39,660 nt of DNA, taken from positions 125,548-165,207 of the forward strand of contig NW_003153752.1 of assembly GCF_000003605.2 (NCBI RefSeq), given 5' to 3'. Of the stretch, positions 1-11,480 are shown in pieces. The DNA is from Saccoglossus kowalevskii (taxonomy: Eukaryota; Hemichordata; Enteropneusta; Harrimaniidae). The position numbers were made by a program, and so were the translations under genes. Position 1 is the first letter of the stretch, and every line of letters starts with the position of its first letter. The notes under the pieces were generated by a model. The model had not been told where the DNA came from, did no database searches, and saw only the letters and a program-made list of their open reading frames with translations.

Positions 1-92
1 ACTTTCGAGCGCTCGCAACTGCCACTTTCGAGCGCTCGCAACTGACACATTTTGCTACTTGCTACTCGCAACTCACCACTCGCAACTGGCGT
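1..92 (+). repeat. 23-bp tandem repeat, decaying
   Basis: The unit ACTTTCGAGCGCTCGCAACTG occurs at 1 and 24, followed by shorter CTCGCAACT derivatives to about 92. Each full unit contains the 10-bp palindrome CGAGCGCTCG. Confidence 0.85.
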
Positions 93-340
93 ATTTATGC
101 ACCCTTACAAACCTCGAATCCCATAATGTTTTCTGTGGGACAATTCCTTACACTCATGGTTGAAACCCACTACCTCCAACAATGATGTATCAGCAGTTCA
201 TTAAAAAAAATACTTGTTATATCCGGTATGTGTGGGCAGTTTAGTTTACATTTTAGAATTACAAGATAAGACCTTTTTGTCACTTGGAAATAGGATATTG
301 TGTAGAGTGGTAACAAATTATGGCTATTCACCAGGACATC

Positions 341-366
341 TATTTATTTATTTATTTATTTATTTA
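341..366 (+). repeat. TTTA microsatellite
   Basis: Six consecutive TATT units between CATC and AAGCG. Confidence 0.95.
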
Positions 367-1960
367 AGCGCACACGTGTCTAGTAAATACAATACAGTCA
401 CTAAAAATTGTTGTTTGTAGATAATATTTCAAAGAAAGGGTTTCCACATGTGGAAGTATTGTTACTAAAGACTCATTTACTTGTGTCTACAGATGGCAGC
501 CATTCCACAATTCAATTCAGCAATACATCCGAAATGATTTCATAAAAATATGTTTCATTTAACTAAGACTTTAACAATAATACACCAATAATTGAACAAC
601 ACTAAATGTCAACAATTAATAAAATAAAATTTTGATTTTATTACAAATTACTCAATGTAAATGCCTTTTAAACGAGTTTTAAACCTACTACTTTGAAATA
701 AATTATTTTCTTTTTCAGTACAATTTGTTTGGTTTTCTTAAATTTGTTTAGTTTGTAAGACTGGAATACTGTATTTAAACAGTGTTTAATATTATATAAA
801 TGAATATCTACAAATTAGGAATATAACCTACCATTAAGTCAATGCTGACCCCTTCCCACCGCAAAGAAATAGTAGTAGTTATGGAAACGAGTTTTAATTT
901 TCCGCACACTGTATTAGATAATATCAAGCACTGAGCATGTGCGAGTTAGAGGGAACCATGATAATTAATGTTGAATACTTTTTAGCTATGAATGGATTTT
1001 CCATAAATTGTATGTACAGCCCAAAATATATTTTGTTTGTATATTTCCATTACCAAAAATGAACAGTATGATCCAAATGCTGTTCTTTTTAGCATTGCAT
1101 TTACATAAGCAGAAAATGTTTCTAATAGAGCAAATATAGTGAATATTAAAACCAGGAAATAAAACTTCATTTTTAGGAGAAATATGTGGGCTCATATGCC
1201 TGTCTGTAAAAGTGGTGTACATAATTTAACAGATATTGTCAGTATCTCAGATACTGTTTGATAATATCTTTTCACAGGAAAAAATACCTGGAAATACTTT
1301 CAATATCATTTATCCTGGTAGTTTGGACTTGCAATATTTCTAGACTACTTGTCTTCGTAGTTCATTATATATCAAAACTCAACATTACAATAATAATAAT
1401 TCACTACACTTTTCTATATGGTATGGCAAAGCAAATCTGATTATTGTGTCGTTTTTGTGCACCCCCATTAATTAGAGAGGTATTGTTGCAGTACACATTG
1501 ACACATCCTGGCAAGAAGCATTTGATTGTACTTGTAATTTCAGAAGTGATCATTGTACACTCAAATGTGCAGATCTGCTCTGTGTGACGCAAACACGTTG
1601 AGATAGATAAACAAATGAATGTCATAATTATGAGCTATAATGGATCATTTTGTTGTAACTTTGGTTTTCTGTACATGGCATTGGTTGTGGGAATTGTACT
1701 GATTTGTGAGAAAAGTTGTGTTCTGACAAAGTTGGTACTTTTTAAAAGAAAAATCACCTTTATTGCTTGTGAAAATTTTTAATTGAATTCTTGTACTAAG
1801 TCATGCATATTTTATATGTACATATAGCTCACAATCTCCTGTCTTAAACCAGGTTACATGTCTTTAGTTTGTAAAAGCATTTAAAGAGTTATTGAGGTTT
1901 TATAAACGTAAATAAACATCTCCACTTTGTTTACATTTCTATAGAGCTGAGTCGATTCTG
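367..1960. other. AT-rich non-coding stretch
   Basis: Only short chance open frames are present on both strands. No splice-supported coding segment, RNA gene or clear repeat was recognised. Confidence 0.6.
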
Positions 1961-2016
1961 CCCTTGGTAGCCCCTTCGCTGTGCATGCACTTATCAAATG
2001 GCTTATCTGAGTGATT

Positions 2017-2082
2017 GCCCGTCGTCGTCCGTCGTCCGTCGTCGGCGTCCGTCTGCGTCCGTCGTCGTCCGTCGTCCGTGTC
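2017..2082 (+). repeat. GTC/CCGTC microsatellite
   Basis: Runs of CGTCGTC and CCGTC words between TTGCC and GTGTCAATG, at the head of the tandem-core element. Confidence 0.92.
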
Positions 2083-2089
2083 AATGTTT

Positions 2090-3300
2090 TACTTTTTCAA
2101 CTTCTTCTTGAAAAGTACAAGCCTGAATGCTTTGATACTTGGTGTATATGTACCTTGGGTAGACCTCTCTCAGATTTGTTCATTTCATGATGATATCTTC
2201 AATTCGCTAATTTTGGTGAATATTTTTGTCATTTTTGGTAAAAAGTGATATTTTCGACTTCTTATTAAAAACCGCAAGTCCAATTGCTTTTATATTACAT
2301 ATATAGGTACTACATGTGGACCTCTCTCAGATTTGTTCATTTTGTAATGATATCTTTAATTCTCTAATTTTGGTGAATATTTTTGTCATTTTTGGTAAAA
2401 AGTGATATTTTCGACTTCTTGTTAAAAACCGCAAGACCAATTGCTTTTATTTATATTGCATATATAGATACTACATGTAGACCTCTCTCAGATTTGTTCA
2501 TTTTGTAATGATATCTTTAATTCCCCAATTTTGGTGAATATTTTTGTCATTTTTGGTAAAAAGTGATATTTTCGACTTCTTGTTAAAAAAACGCAAGTCC
2601 AATTGCTTTGATATTACATATATAGGTACTACATGTGGTCCTCACTCAGACTTGTTCATTTCATGTTGATATCTTCAATTCTCTAATTTTGATGAATATA
2701 TTTGTAATTTTTGGTAAAAAGTGATATTTTCGACTTCTTGTTGAAAACCGCAAGTCCAATTGCTTTGATACTACACATATAGGTACTACATGTGGACCTC
2801 TCTCAGATTTGTTCATTTCGTGATATCTTTAATTCTCTTATTTTAGTGAATATTTTTGTAATTTTTGGTAAAAAGTGATATTTTCGACTTCTTGTTGAAA
2901 ACCGCAAGTCCAATTGCTTTGATATTACATATATAGGTACTACATGTGGACCTCTCTCAGATTTGTTCATTTCGTGATGATATCTTTAATTCTCTTATTT
3001 TAGTGAATATTTTTGTAATTTTTGGTAAAAAGTGATATTTTCGACTTCTTGTTGAAAACCGCGAGTTCGATTGCTTTTATAATACATATATAGGTACTAC
3101 ATGTGGACCTCTTTCAGATTTGTTAATTTCGTTGTGATATCTTCAATTATCTAATTTTGATGATTATTTTTGTCATTTTTGGTGAAAAGTGATATTTTCG
3201 ACTTCTTGTTGAAAACCGCAAGTCCGATTGCTTTTATATTACATATGTAGGTACAACATGTGGACTTCTTTCAGATTTGTCCCGTTGCTTTATATATATA
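2090..3300 (+). repeat. Tandem array, eight units of about 157 bp
   Basis: The marker ACCTCTCTCAG (or variants) starts at 2163, 2320, 2481, 2639, 2796, 2950, 3107 and 3264, a spacing of 154-161 bp. Each unit also carries GTGATATTTTCGACTTCTTG and AGGTACTACATGTGG. Units differ by scattered substitutions, so the array is not freshly amplified. Confidence 0.95.
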
Positions 3301-3439
3301 TATTGTTCATTTTCTAATGATATCTTCAGTTCTTTAATTGTAATGTGCATTGCTAACAGCGGAGCTATCTCAGCCGATAGGCTGCTTGTTTACATGTTAC
3401 ATTTGCTTTTGACAATCAGATTGATTGTGCAGTATTTCA

Positions 3440-4110
3440 GCAAAATAGTGTTTGCGTTACAATCAAGGTACGTGCTATTAAACGGTGATCAGCATGGTCG
3501 CTTTCGCATGACTGTGTCCTTTGGACACACCACCATTATGGTTGCGCGACGTTCATATATGCGGATCAGCAGACACCGTAGTGGTGGTAGCGTGATATAG
3601 CTCGACTACTGTTTTGTATGTTTCTATTATATCTTGTATATGAAAACAATATATAAAATGACCAAGGGTTTTGTTATTGAGAAGTGAACAAGGTCCTGTC
3701 TAGGGGTTGCGTCATCGGCAATATCTACTGCTTTGTGTAAGTGTCTGAATGTTTATTTTTGCATTTACCACGATTATTATTCGGCAATTTAAATTAACCT
3801 ATTAAATTAATAGTAAAAACTATAAAAAATATATATATACTGTTTCGTTTGTGTATACTTGTTTTTCCCTTAAAAAGTCAAACAGTAGCTGAGTGAAGAT
3901 TATAAATATCTGTCATCAATTGAAAATAGAAGATTTCTTTGTAATCAATACCCTGTCATGTGAAAAGACACATAGTTCATTTTGATTGGTTCTTCACACA
4001 TAGATACATTATTCATGTGGTCGTCACGTAATGCGCAATATTATAATTTGGTAATTCATATCTTTCGTATTTGTGATAATAGTTAGCATGGCCCACGTCC
4101 CAATCGTCAA
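3440..4110 (+). repeat. Duplicated block, copy A
   Basis: 3448-3595 and 3875-4110 match 7425-7575 and 7625-7875 respectively. The first sub-block keeps an open frame (LQSRYVLLNGDQHGRFRMT...SFGHTTIMVARRSYMRISRH) in both copies. A spacer of about 280 bp here is shortened to about 50 bp in copy B. The function is unknown; it may be a mobile element or an old segmental duplication. Confidence 0.8.
3514..3530 (+). other. Hairpin TGTGTCC-TTT-GGACACA
   Basis: A perfect 7-bp stem with a 3-nt loop inside the conserved block. It is almost unchanged in copy B (ATGTCC-TTT-GGACACA). Confidence 0.6.
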
Positions 4111-4278
4111 TAAGATGCTAGTGTTATAATATATCCCTTGGTACACCCGATTGTCTTCTTTTTAAAAATTCGATAATTGTGGAGAAGTCGAGCTTTGGTT
4201 GAACAGTGATACGTATACGTACAATTTGAGATTGTCGTGATTGTTGAATAAATTTATTGCATAATACATAGACTTATT

Positions 4279-5085
4279 AGCCCCACCCGGACAAAGTCCG
4301 GGAGGGGGCTTGTAATTTCGCCTTCGTCAGTCCGTCCGGAGCGATTTCTCGGAGATGGCTGAACCGATTATTTTTTAAACTTAGTACAAAGACATAGTGG
4401 GCAACCATACATGTGCACGTCAATTTATTTTCCGATTCGCTCAAATATGGCCGACTGGCGGCCATTTTTAACGCCAAAATTCAGTAAAATTCGGTTCTTG
4501 TGTGTCCATCGTCATTTCTCGGAGATGGCTTGACCGATTTTGTTGAGACTTGTTAAAAAGACAAAAGGAATCACCCATACAGATGCACGTTGTTTTACTT
4601 TTTTGAAATGATCAAATATGGCCGACTGGCAGCCATTTTGATTGTTAATCATGGCTTTTGTCTGTCCATTGATATTTCTCAGTTTCAATTTAATTAACGA
4701 GCTCATTTGCATATTTAATGAATTTTGAATTTGTGTTGATATCTTGCGAACTAATAGTCTAAATGAGACCAAAGTTGGTATAGACTTACTTGATATGTCA
4801 ATATACGCTATGCAATATTGACTTTCAACTTAATTAACAAGCTCGTTTGCATATTTAATTAATTTTGAATTTTTCTTAATATCTTGTGAACTAATTGTCC
4901 GAATGAGATCAATGTAATAGAGATGTCCTAGCTGTTAACTTTGAATAACATACTTTTGATTTTCAACTTAATCTTCCTACCCGATTTTATACATATACAC
5001 TCAAATCAAACTTTATAATTCATAGCCAACTATAATCACATCTGACAAGTGGGGGCTGTGTCATCTTCAGATGACTTGTTCTAAT
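4279..5085 (+). mobile_element. Candidate non-autonomous Helitron-like element
   Basis: The left end begins AGCCCCAC followed by a CCCGGAC-AAA-GTCCGGG hairpin (4286-4302). The right end has the inverted GTGGGGGCT (5049-5057), a 16-nt palindrome GTCATCTTCAGATGAC (5060-5075), then TTGTTCTAAT. A 3' hairpin followed by CTAA and a T is the Helitron-type terminus. Internal sub-repeats of about 170 bp share TTTCTCGGAGATGGCT (4345, 4514) and ATATGGCCGACTGGC. No Rep/helicase is encoded. The left boundary and class are inferred. Confidence 0.6.
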
Positions 5086-5269
5086 TGCTATTGATTATTA
5101 TTATGTTGCCGGAGTTGGTAAACAGACTTACAAACTAATACAAAATTATGAATCAAAAACAACAGAATATACGCAGTCTCATCCACTATAATGCATTGGA
5201 ATGTGACGTGAGATTATTCTATGGAAATCACAGGGTTCATCTAGAGGCTTGGCCACTGCTGTACAGGGG

Positions 5270-5800
5270 ATAATTTCACGTATTCAAATACAAACCAGCC
5301 TCAGAAATCTTAATCCAATATTGTGTGCTTCAAGGGCAAGGCAAACTCTACTCAATCCATCCCAGAACCTCACTGATACGAAGTGAATGCGCTAACCACT
5401 ATACCATAGCTCAGGCATTGACATATGATGACTTACCTTGTGACTGAAATCTCAGTCAATGACAGTTGCCTGGGTAAGATGAGTCGTTAACCACCCTGGC
5501 CAAGTAATCGAAAAGAGGTATTCAGTAGTATGCGCTTCTGGGTTGGTCTCCTTTTGTATATGAACCACAGTAATCAGTTTATGTTAAAGATTAGTATTGC
5601 GATGTCATGATATAATAGCGCTAGCACTGTGGTAAAGTACCGGGGAAACCCCGTCTCAAGGCCACTGTGGTGCGCTTGGGGTCTGTAACACATAACTTAG
5701 TTTGGTGCATTTGTCGACAAAGTAAACAGAGCTAGTCTGCACAGACACTCATTAGATCAAGCTATTATTTAGATATACACCTCTTATAGACCAATATAAG
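5270..5800. repeat. Dispersed repeat, copy 1 (uninterrupted)
   Basis: Shares long stretches with 9741-9785 plus 11036-11480: the CAAACCAGCCTCAGAAATC lead, GGCAAACTCTACTCAA, TTACCTTGTGACTG, AGTTGCCTGGGT, GCTAGCACT, TCTCAAGGCCACT and CATTAGATCAAG in the same order. On the minus strand near 5414-5404, TGGTATAGTGG matches a pol III A box, but the B-box candidate is poor. No coding capacity. Confidence 0.78.
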
Positions 5801-7419
5801 ACAAGTTATGATTTAGTATACTGTAATGGAAATCTGTGCATTATTAAACTATGATATTTGTAAACCTAGGTAGACCTTTCGGGTCGCCAGGTAGTGGTGG
5901 AATATTCCACTTCATATATGTATAAGATGTACGCCTATTACAGATATTGGATTGAGTATATAATATCACATGATCATTTTTGATTGACATGTACATGTTC
6001 TGGTCGAGCAGCATGACGTTGATGTGATGGTTCTGTTTTCATCCAAAATCCGTGTGTGAATCGTTTTATTTAGATAATATCGTGAAGTGCTTGAACCGAG
6101 ACTGTACCAGGATCCGCCCGAGAAGAAAGTGCGTGTTGTGTGTCCGCTAAATCACCGTACGACATAGTAGAAAGTGTCGTCGTTTATCGCCACTAAATTG
6201 CTAGGCCGGGTAACGTTCTTTTTGTAATGGAGACCCGAATAAATTCCATTACAATACCCATTATAACGCTTTGATTTTTAAATTAATGAATATCCAAAAT
6301 TCTAAACGCTGCCATTTTGCCAAAACAACCGGATATACATACACTATTAACACGAAACCATTAGCATGACCTGTAGTGACATATCATATCAGTCAATAAG
6401 CAAGCTGCTCTCTGATTGGTCTGAGTGTCAGATCTTAGGTTTGGGTAGCCAATCCGTTAACGGATTAGTAATATTTGATTTTCTTTCCTAGAACATTGGA
6501 TCTTGCCGATTATACAGTGTTTTTAAGGTGGTAAAAATATCAACATATACTATATCAAAATTCATAGAAAAATATCGATGACTCATGAATTAGTGTAGCA
6601 AATTCATAACCCTTTATAAATGTTAGTTTTTTATATAATTATTCAGATCTGCGTCATATTTCTCTTTACCTTCAAATAGATTTATTTTAATTATGTAGTC
6701 ATTTTATTATGTATAGTACATGGTTTGGCACTACATTTAAAAATAATTCAAATGTTTAACTTAAGTTACAATGGCGTCTACGAAAAAAATCTACGAAATA
6801 CGAAAGAATTCTCATGAAAAAGTTCAGACACACGACCTGTATAATTCAATACCATAGCAATTTCTCAAGCGCCAGTTCATGTCTTTTCAAATTAACCTAT
6901 TAATAAACGTAACAAATATACTACTGTGTGTTTTCTGAGTTTGGAACTCACGGCTGACAAACCCTTGTTGAATATTTTAGTCAGAATAAGAACTGTTATG
7001 AATATTTTAAATTGTCAAATTTGATTGGCACGCAATTAATTTCTCCTCCAATTTCTGTGGGTTATTAACTATGTACTCTATTATAGCAAATAAATATGTC
7101 AGATTATATGTACTACGTACATTTTTCAAAAAAAATAGGCAGCTATCCAATAGGAATTAATTTATTTGAAAAAATGAATTAACATTTTATATATATTTTT
7201 TTTTTAAATCTCGTGATACAATGCTGTAATCATGACCCTATGACATCCAACATCATCACGTGCACTGCGATTATTTACAACTATATGTATTGTAATAGAT
7301 ATATGTTTTACTTCAAAACTCACGTTAACGTTAAGCATGGCTATAAAGCAGTCGTATCAGATTTTATGTGTTAGTACATACCCTGGTATCAATGTATATG
7401 CAGACAATATTTATCTGAA
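5801..7419. other. AT-rich intergenic DNA
   Basis: No supported gene. A short inverted repeat GTAATGGA/TCCATTAC lies at 6224-6252. The rest is low-complexity AT-rich DNA. Confidence 0.6.
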
Positions 7420-7875
7420 AAATGGTGTCTGCGTTACAATCAAGGTACGTGCTATTAAACGGTGATCAGCATGGTCGCTTTCGCATGACTATGTCCTTTG
7501 GACACACCACCATCATGGTAGCGCGCCGTTCATATATGCGGATCAGCAGACACTGTAGTGGGGGTAGCGAAGGGGGAATGATAGCAAAGTATAGCTTGAC
7601 TACTGTAAGGACATTAAACAGTGAAAACTATAAATACCTGTGACTTTCTGTCATCAATTGAAAATAAAAGATTTCTTTGGAATCAACACCCTGTCATATG
7701 ACAACAGACATAGTTCATTTTGATTGGTTCTTCACACATAGATACATTATTTATGTGGTCGTCACATTCTTCATGTGGTCGTCACGTGATGCGTTATATT
7801 ATAATTTGGTAATCCATGTCTTTCGTATTTGTGATAACCAACAGTTGACATGACCCACATCTCAATCGTCAATAA
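7420..7875 (+). repeat. Duplicated block, copy B
   Basis: Counterpart of 3440-4110. Over the first 145 bp there are about seven substitutions, four of them at synonymous third positions of the shared open frame. It contains a local duplication of TTCATGTGGTCGTCAC near 7765-7787. The open frame continues to 7643 here but stops at 3600 in copy A. Confidence 0.8.
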
Positions 7876-9740
7876 TTAGACAAAGTATATATTGCTGTGT
7901 AAATTGAAGTCATTCAAAAGTGTATTCGACTTAAAATGGTAAATCAACTCCACTTGTTATGTAAAGCGGACAAACGCTGGCAGAAACATCCCGCCAAACC
8001 CTTCAATTCAATATTGACTTTAATCTATGGATATTAAAAAGAAATTCAATAACTCAAATTTAGTAGAAAAATGCTTTTGTTTCACGAAACATGGCAGATC
8101 ATCATTTATTTACAAACTACTTACTGACATAGAAGATTGTAACATGATGATTTCAAAACGCAGCAGAACATTCCCTTGCATCTTAGATTTACAGTACGGC
8201 TGTTTTGTATATACCGAAACATTCGAACCACTGTCACCTGCTGCAGCCTAAAGTCAAGTTTTTATTGCCCTCTTATTCTTATCCACCCACGTTATTCACA
8301 ACTTTATTGTGTCTGGACTGCATTGATTAACAATACACACCAGCCTTATATGCGTTTAAGCTATAGATATTATATTTGATGAAATATGTAAAGATTGCAT
8401 GTATTATTATTTATTAATGGCCGCCATCTTGTCAACTGTTTGTTTCAGTTATGCCGTTGGGGTAAAAATTATCATGATAAAGCAATATTTTTGCGACGAA
8501 AATTACGCTTGGTACTTCTTGAATGTACCATGAATCACAACACAGCAATAGAATAACTTTATATTACAATTTTGTAAAAAAAATTGCGGTGAATAAATCG
8601 CCGCTTAAACATAGCATCATCAACAGCAGAGGTCCAATAACCACTTTTCTGTACAAAAATACAGGCCATTAAATACTGGCTGCACGCAAAAGAGCACCAA
8701 GATGATAATCTAGCAAAACAGGAATACCTAGAACTAAAACTACCTAATAATATACAGAATAAAAATGGCTAAATGCAATACAATCAAATTTACAAGAAAA
8801 CTCACTAAATGTCATTCACAAAAAATTGTTTAGTAGAAAACAAAAGTGTCAAATCAATAACATCTTTTTAGGTGTCTTTAAGTAGAATAGTCATGTCATG
8901 AGTTTACGTTGACCATTGTTATCTTGAATGACCTGATTAATATTAGTTTTGTACTAGTAAACACATTGGTAATAAATAGAGTTGGAAGTTGAAAAGTGAT
9001 TATTTTAAGTGTCTGTTTTATGTTTCTTTCAGGGATTCGTGAAGCATGGACCTATATATTTGAAGTTCATTTATTGTACTGTATGAAGAAAGGCAAAACA
9101 GGGTTTGGAATTTCGACATGTTTACCTGTGATGTTCCCTCTTCCAAGACAAGTTATTTACTGATGAATATATCTCCAAGATTGTTTTTTCATGTGTTAAA
9201 ACTGTTACTATTTTATAGGGTTTCTGTGTTTTATTTGTATGTCATTTATATATTGTGTAAATGTGAGTGAATCTTTGAATTTTTCTACAATTTATTTGTT
9301 TCTTTTTGGCGAACTTGTTTAAATATATGACAGACCATTATTTATACGGGATTATGTTTTGATAACGAAAGTTGACCTTAGCATTCAAATGTAGAACAAT
9401 ATTGCAAGGTCATTTTTTAAATTTTAATTAGTTAATATCTCGTTGGATAAGATCGATTTGTTACGAAAAATGAAAGGAAAATTGTTACTAGTTGAAACTG
9501 AAGTTTTGAGACAAATTGAATCGCATGATTACAGAGTGGTGTGAACAAAACTTATATGCTTAGAATTATCTAAATTTATCATCATTTATCAAAGAGGCTT
9601 TATCTAGAAGCTTGACGATTGCCGGACAACTTGTTGAATTAGAAGTATATACAGCAATAATCGATTGACATACATTGTTGATAGGCATTTCTGATAGATT
9701 GTTCGTGGTTAACTTGTTTGAGCGAAGAGATAATAATTTC
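7876..9740. other. AT-rich intergenic DNA
   Basis: Contains a 74-residue open frame at 8027-8251 with no recognisable domain, and an acceptor-like TTTCTTTCAG at 9023-9032 followed by 42 open codons ending at 9163. Neither is convincing as a gene. Confidence 0.5.
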
Positions 9741-9860
9741 AAGTATTTGAATACAAACCAGCCTCAGAAATCTAAATCCAATTGTGTTATATGATGAGTG
9801 TCGATTAAGATATTGACAAGTCACTCAGTTCTATATCACCAATATATCGTTTTATTCACT

Positions 9861-10112
9861 CTTCACTGTGTTCAACTTATTCACATGAATCACGATAAAT
9901 CAGTCATGTGGTCCTTAATCACAGTTCACATTGGCAATCACAATCACAATCACATAAAATTGTGAAGCAAAATAAAACAATAACAATCTTAAGTACACAA
10001 ATACAATAACATATTATTCTGAATGAGATAGTGCGGTAAAACGCCATCAACGGCTAATACAAGTGCGAACGAATTGGGGTCATAGGTCAGACCAACACAA
10101 CACGACCATTTT
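9861..10112 (+). repeat. Direct duplication, left copy, beside an assembly gap
   Basis: Nearly identical to 10473-10722. It includes a CAATCA microsatellite-like run at about 9935-9955. The copies diverge just after GACCATTTTA. Confidence 0.92.
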
Positions 10113-10422
10113 AGGGCTCATACCACTAATTGAATTTCCATAGACGACAATGTTAACATATGACGAGATTGCTATATGAAAATGACGAAGAAAGTTGAAA
10201 ATATGGCTCAAAAATGGGAAATCAACATGCCAGTAATCAACCATATGAAAAAAACTAACATGTTGGCCAGCTCAAACTCTTGCAAATCTCAGTAAACAAG
10301 ACACACCTACTGTATTTGGATTGCACCAAGAGAAATCACTGGAAAAACACCAAGATTAGACATCCATTAACACACAGATAAACCCACAGTACACAGCCGC
10401 TAGTAGTAGCAAAGACACATGT

Positions 10423-10472
10423 NNNNNNNNNNNNNNNNNNNNNNNNNNNNNNNNNNNNNNNNNNNNNNNNNN
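10423..10472. other. Assembly gap (run of N)
   Basis: A run of about 50 unknown bases joining two contigs. Its true length is unknown. Confidence 0.98.
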
Positions 10473-10722
10473 CTTCACTGTGTTCAACTTATTCACATGA
10501 ATCACGATAAATCAGTCATGTGGTCCTTAATCACAGTTCACATTGGCAATCACAATCACAATCACATAAAATTGTGAAGCAAAATAAAACAATAACAATC
10601 TTAAGTACACAAATACAATAACATATTATTCTGAATGAGATAGTGCGGTAAAACGCCATCAACGGCTAATACAAGTGCGAACGAATTGGGGTCATATGTC
10701 AGACCAACACAACACGACCATT
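10473..10722 (+). repeat. Direct duplication, right copy, starts exactly at the end of the gap
   Basis: Begins at the first base after the N run and repeats 9861 onward with only a base or two different (for example CATAGG versus CATATG). It could be a true duplication or an unmerged haplotype overlap. Confidence 0.92.
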
Positions 10723-11480
10723 TTATACCACTCGGGTTCACGATCAGAAAACTGTCGATTTCTCTTGCAAAAGACTTCAAAATTACACAAAATCATATCG
10801 ACTGAAATCGGTGTATATTCAAAAAACTATAAAATCATACCTCGTTTCCGGGTCACAGCTAATAGTCATGAAAAACTAGAGAAAGTGGACGCACATTACA
10901 ACTGCGTCATAACTATTTAATCTTCGCTGGAGACCTTCAACCCCAGAGGGCGCTATGCACCAGAAGGTAAAACAGCACTTAAACGGCGCCAAAGCGCAAA
11001 ACAAATAGACATCACTCCGAAGGAGTTACACCAATACAGCGTGCTTCAAAGGCAGGGCAAACTCTACTCAAATTTATAGTGTTGAGTATACAATCTGCTC
11101 TTTAAATCCACTCCAGAAACACTCTGATGCGAAGCACTATACTATCGCCTAGGCAGAGAAATATGTTGGCTTACCTTGTGACTGCAATCAGAGTTAATGA
11201 GAGTTGCCTGGGTTAGACAAGTCGTTAACCACTCGCTTCTGAGCGGTATATGGACCCCTGTAATCAGTTCATCGTTAATGATTAATGTGATATAATTATG
11301 TCATAGTGCTAGCACTACTCGAAAGTACCCACGTTACTTCATCTCAAGGCCACTTTGATGCGTTTTGCGTCGGTAACATCTAACTGGCGGGTTCTTTGTG
11401 GTTGACATCGCACTATGCGATTGGTGCATTCGTCGACAGTGAAGTGAGACATTCATTAGATCAAGTTATTATTTAGTCAC

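Larger units (their letters stand above)
1967..3385 (+). mobile_element. Non-autonomous element with roughly 157-bp tandem core (pearl/Helitron-like architecture)
   Basis: A GTC-rich microsatellite and a lead-in (TCAATGTTTTACTTTTTC) are followed by eight tandem units, then a tail with AGCGGAGCT at 3358-3366. The same order (hairpin, GTC-type repeat, identical lead-in, same units) recurs in reverse in an AFMID intron at 35590-36060. That makes this a dispersed element rather than a local satellite. The 5' hairpin here (AGCCCCTTCGCTG...) is decayed relative to the other copy. Elements of this build are known in bivalves (pearl family) and among Helitron-like elements; membership is inferred from architecture only. 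No coding capacity. Confidence 0.68.
9741..11480. repeat. Dispersed repeat, copy 2, split by an insertion
   Basis: 9741-9785 matches the start of copy 1 and 11036-11480 its remainder. Between them lies about 1250 bp absent from copy 1, which holds the 250-bp duplication and the N gap. Copy 2 also has an extra stretch around 11080-11105. Confidence 0.72.

Noticed and set aside
2015..2248. 77-residue open frame
   Set aside because: Translation of the GTC microsatellite and the tandem unit; equivalents at 35590-36190 are the same repeat.
5404..5414. tRNA gene or tRNA-derived SINE on the minus strand (A box TGGTATAGTGG)
   Set aside because: The A box matches, but no proper B box or cloverleaf could be found, and the repeat extends on both sides.
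8027..8251. 74-residue plus-strand open frame
   Set aside because: No domain or splice context; composition typical of translated AT-rich DNA.
9033..9163. Possible terminal exon after TTTCTTTCAG, 42 open codons (IREAWTYIFEVHLLY...)
   Set aside because: No recognisable family, no upstream partner exon and no polyadenylation signal seen; 42 codons open is within chance.
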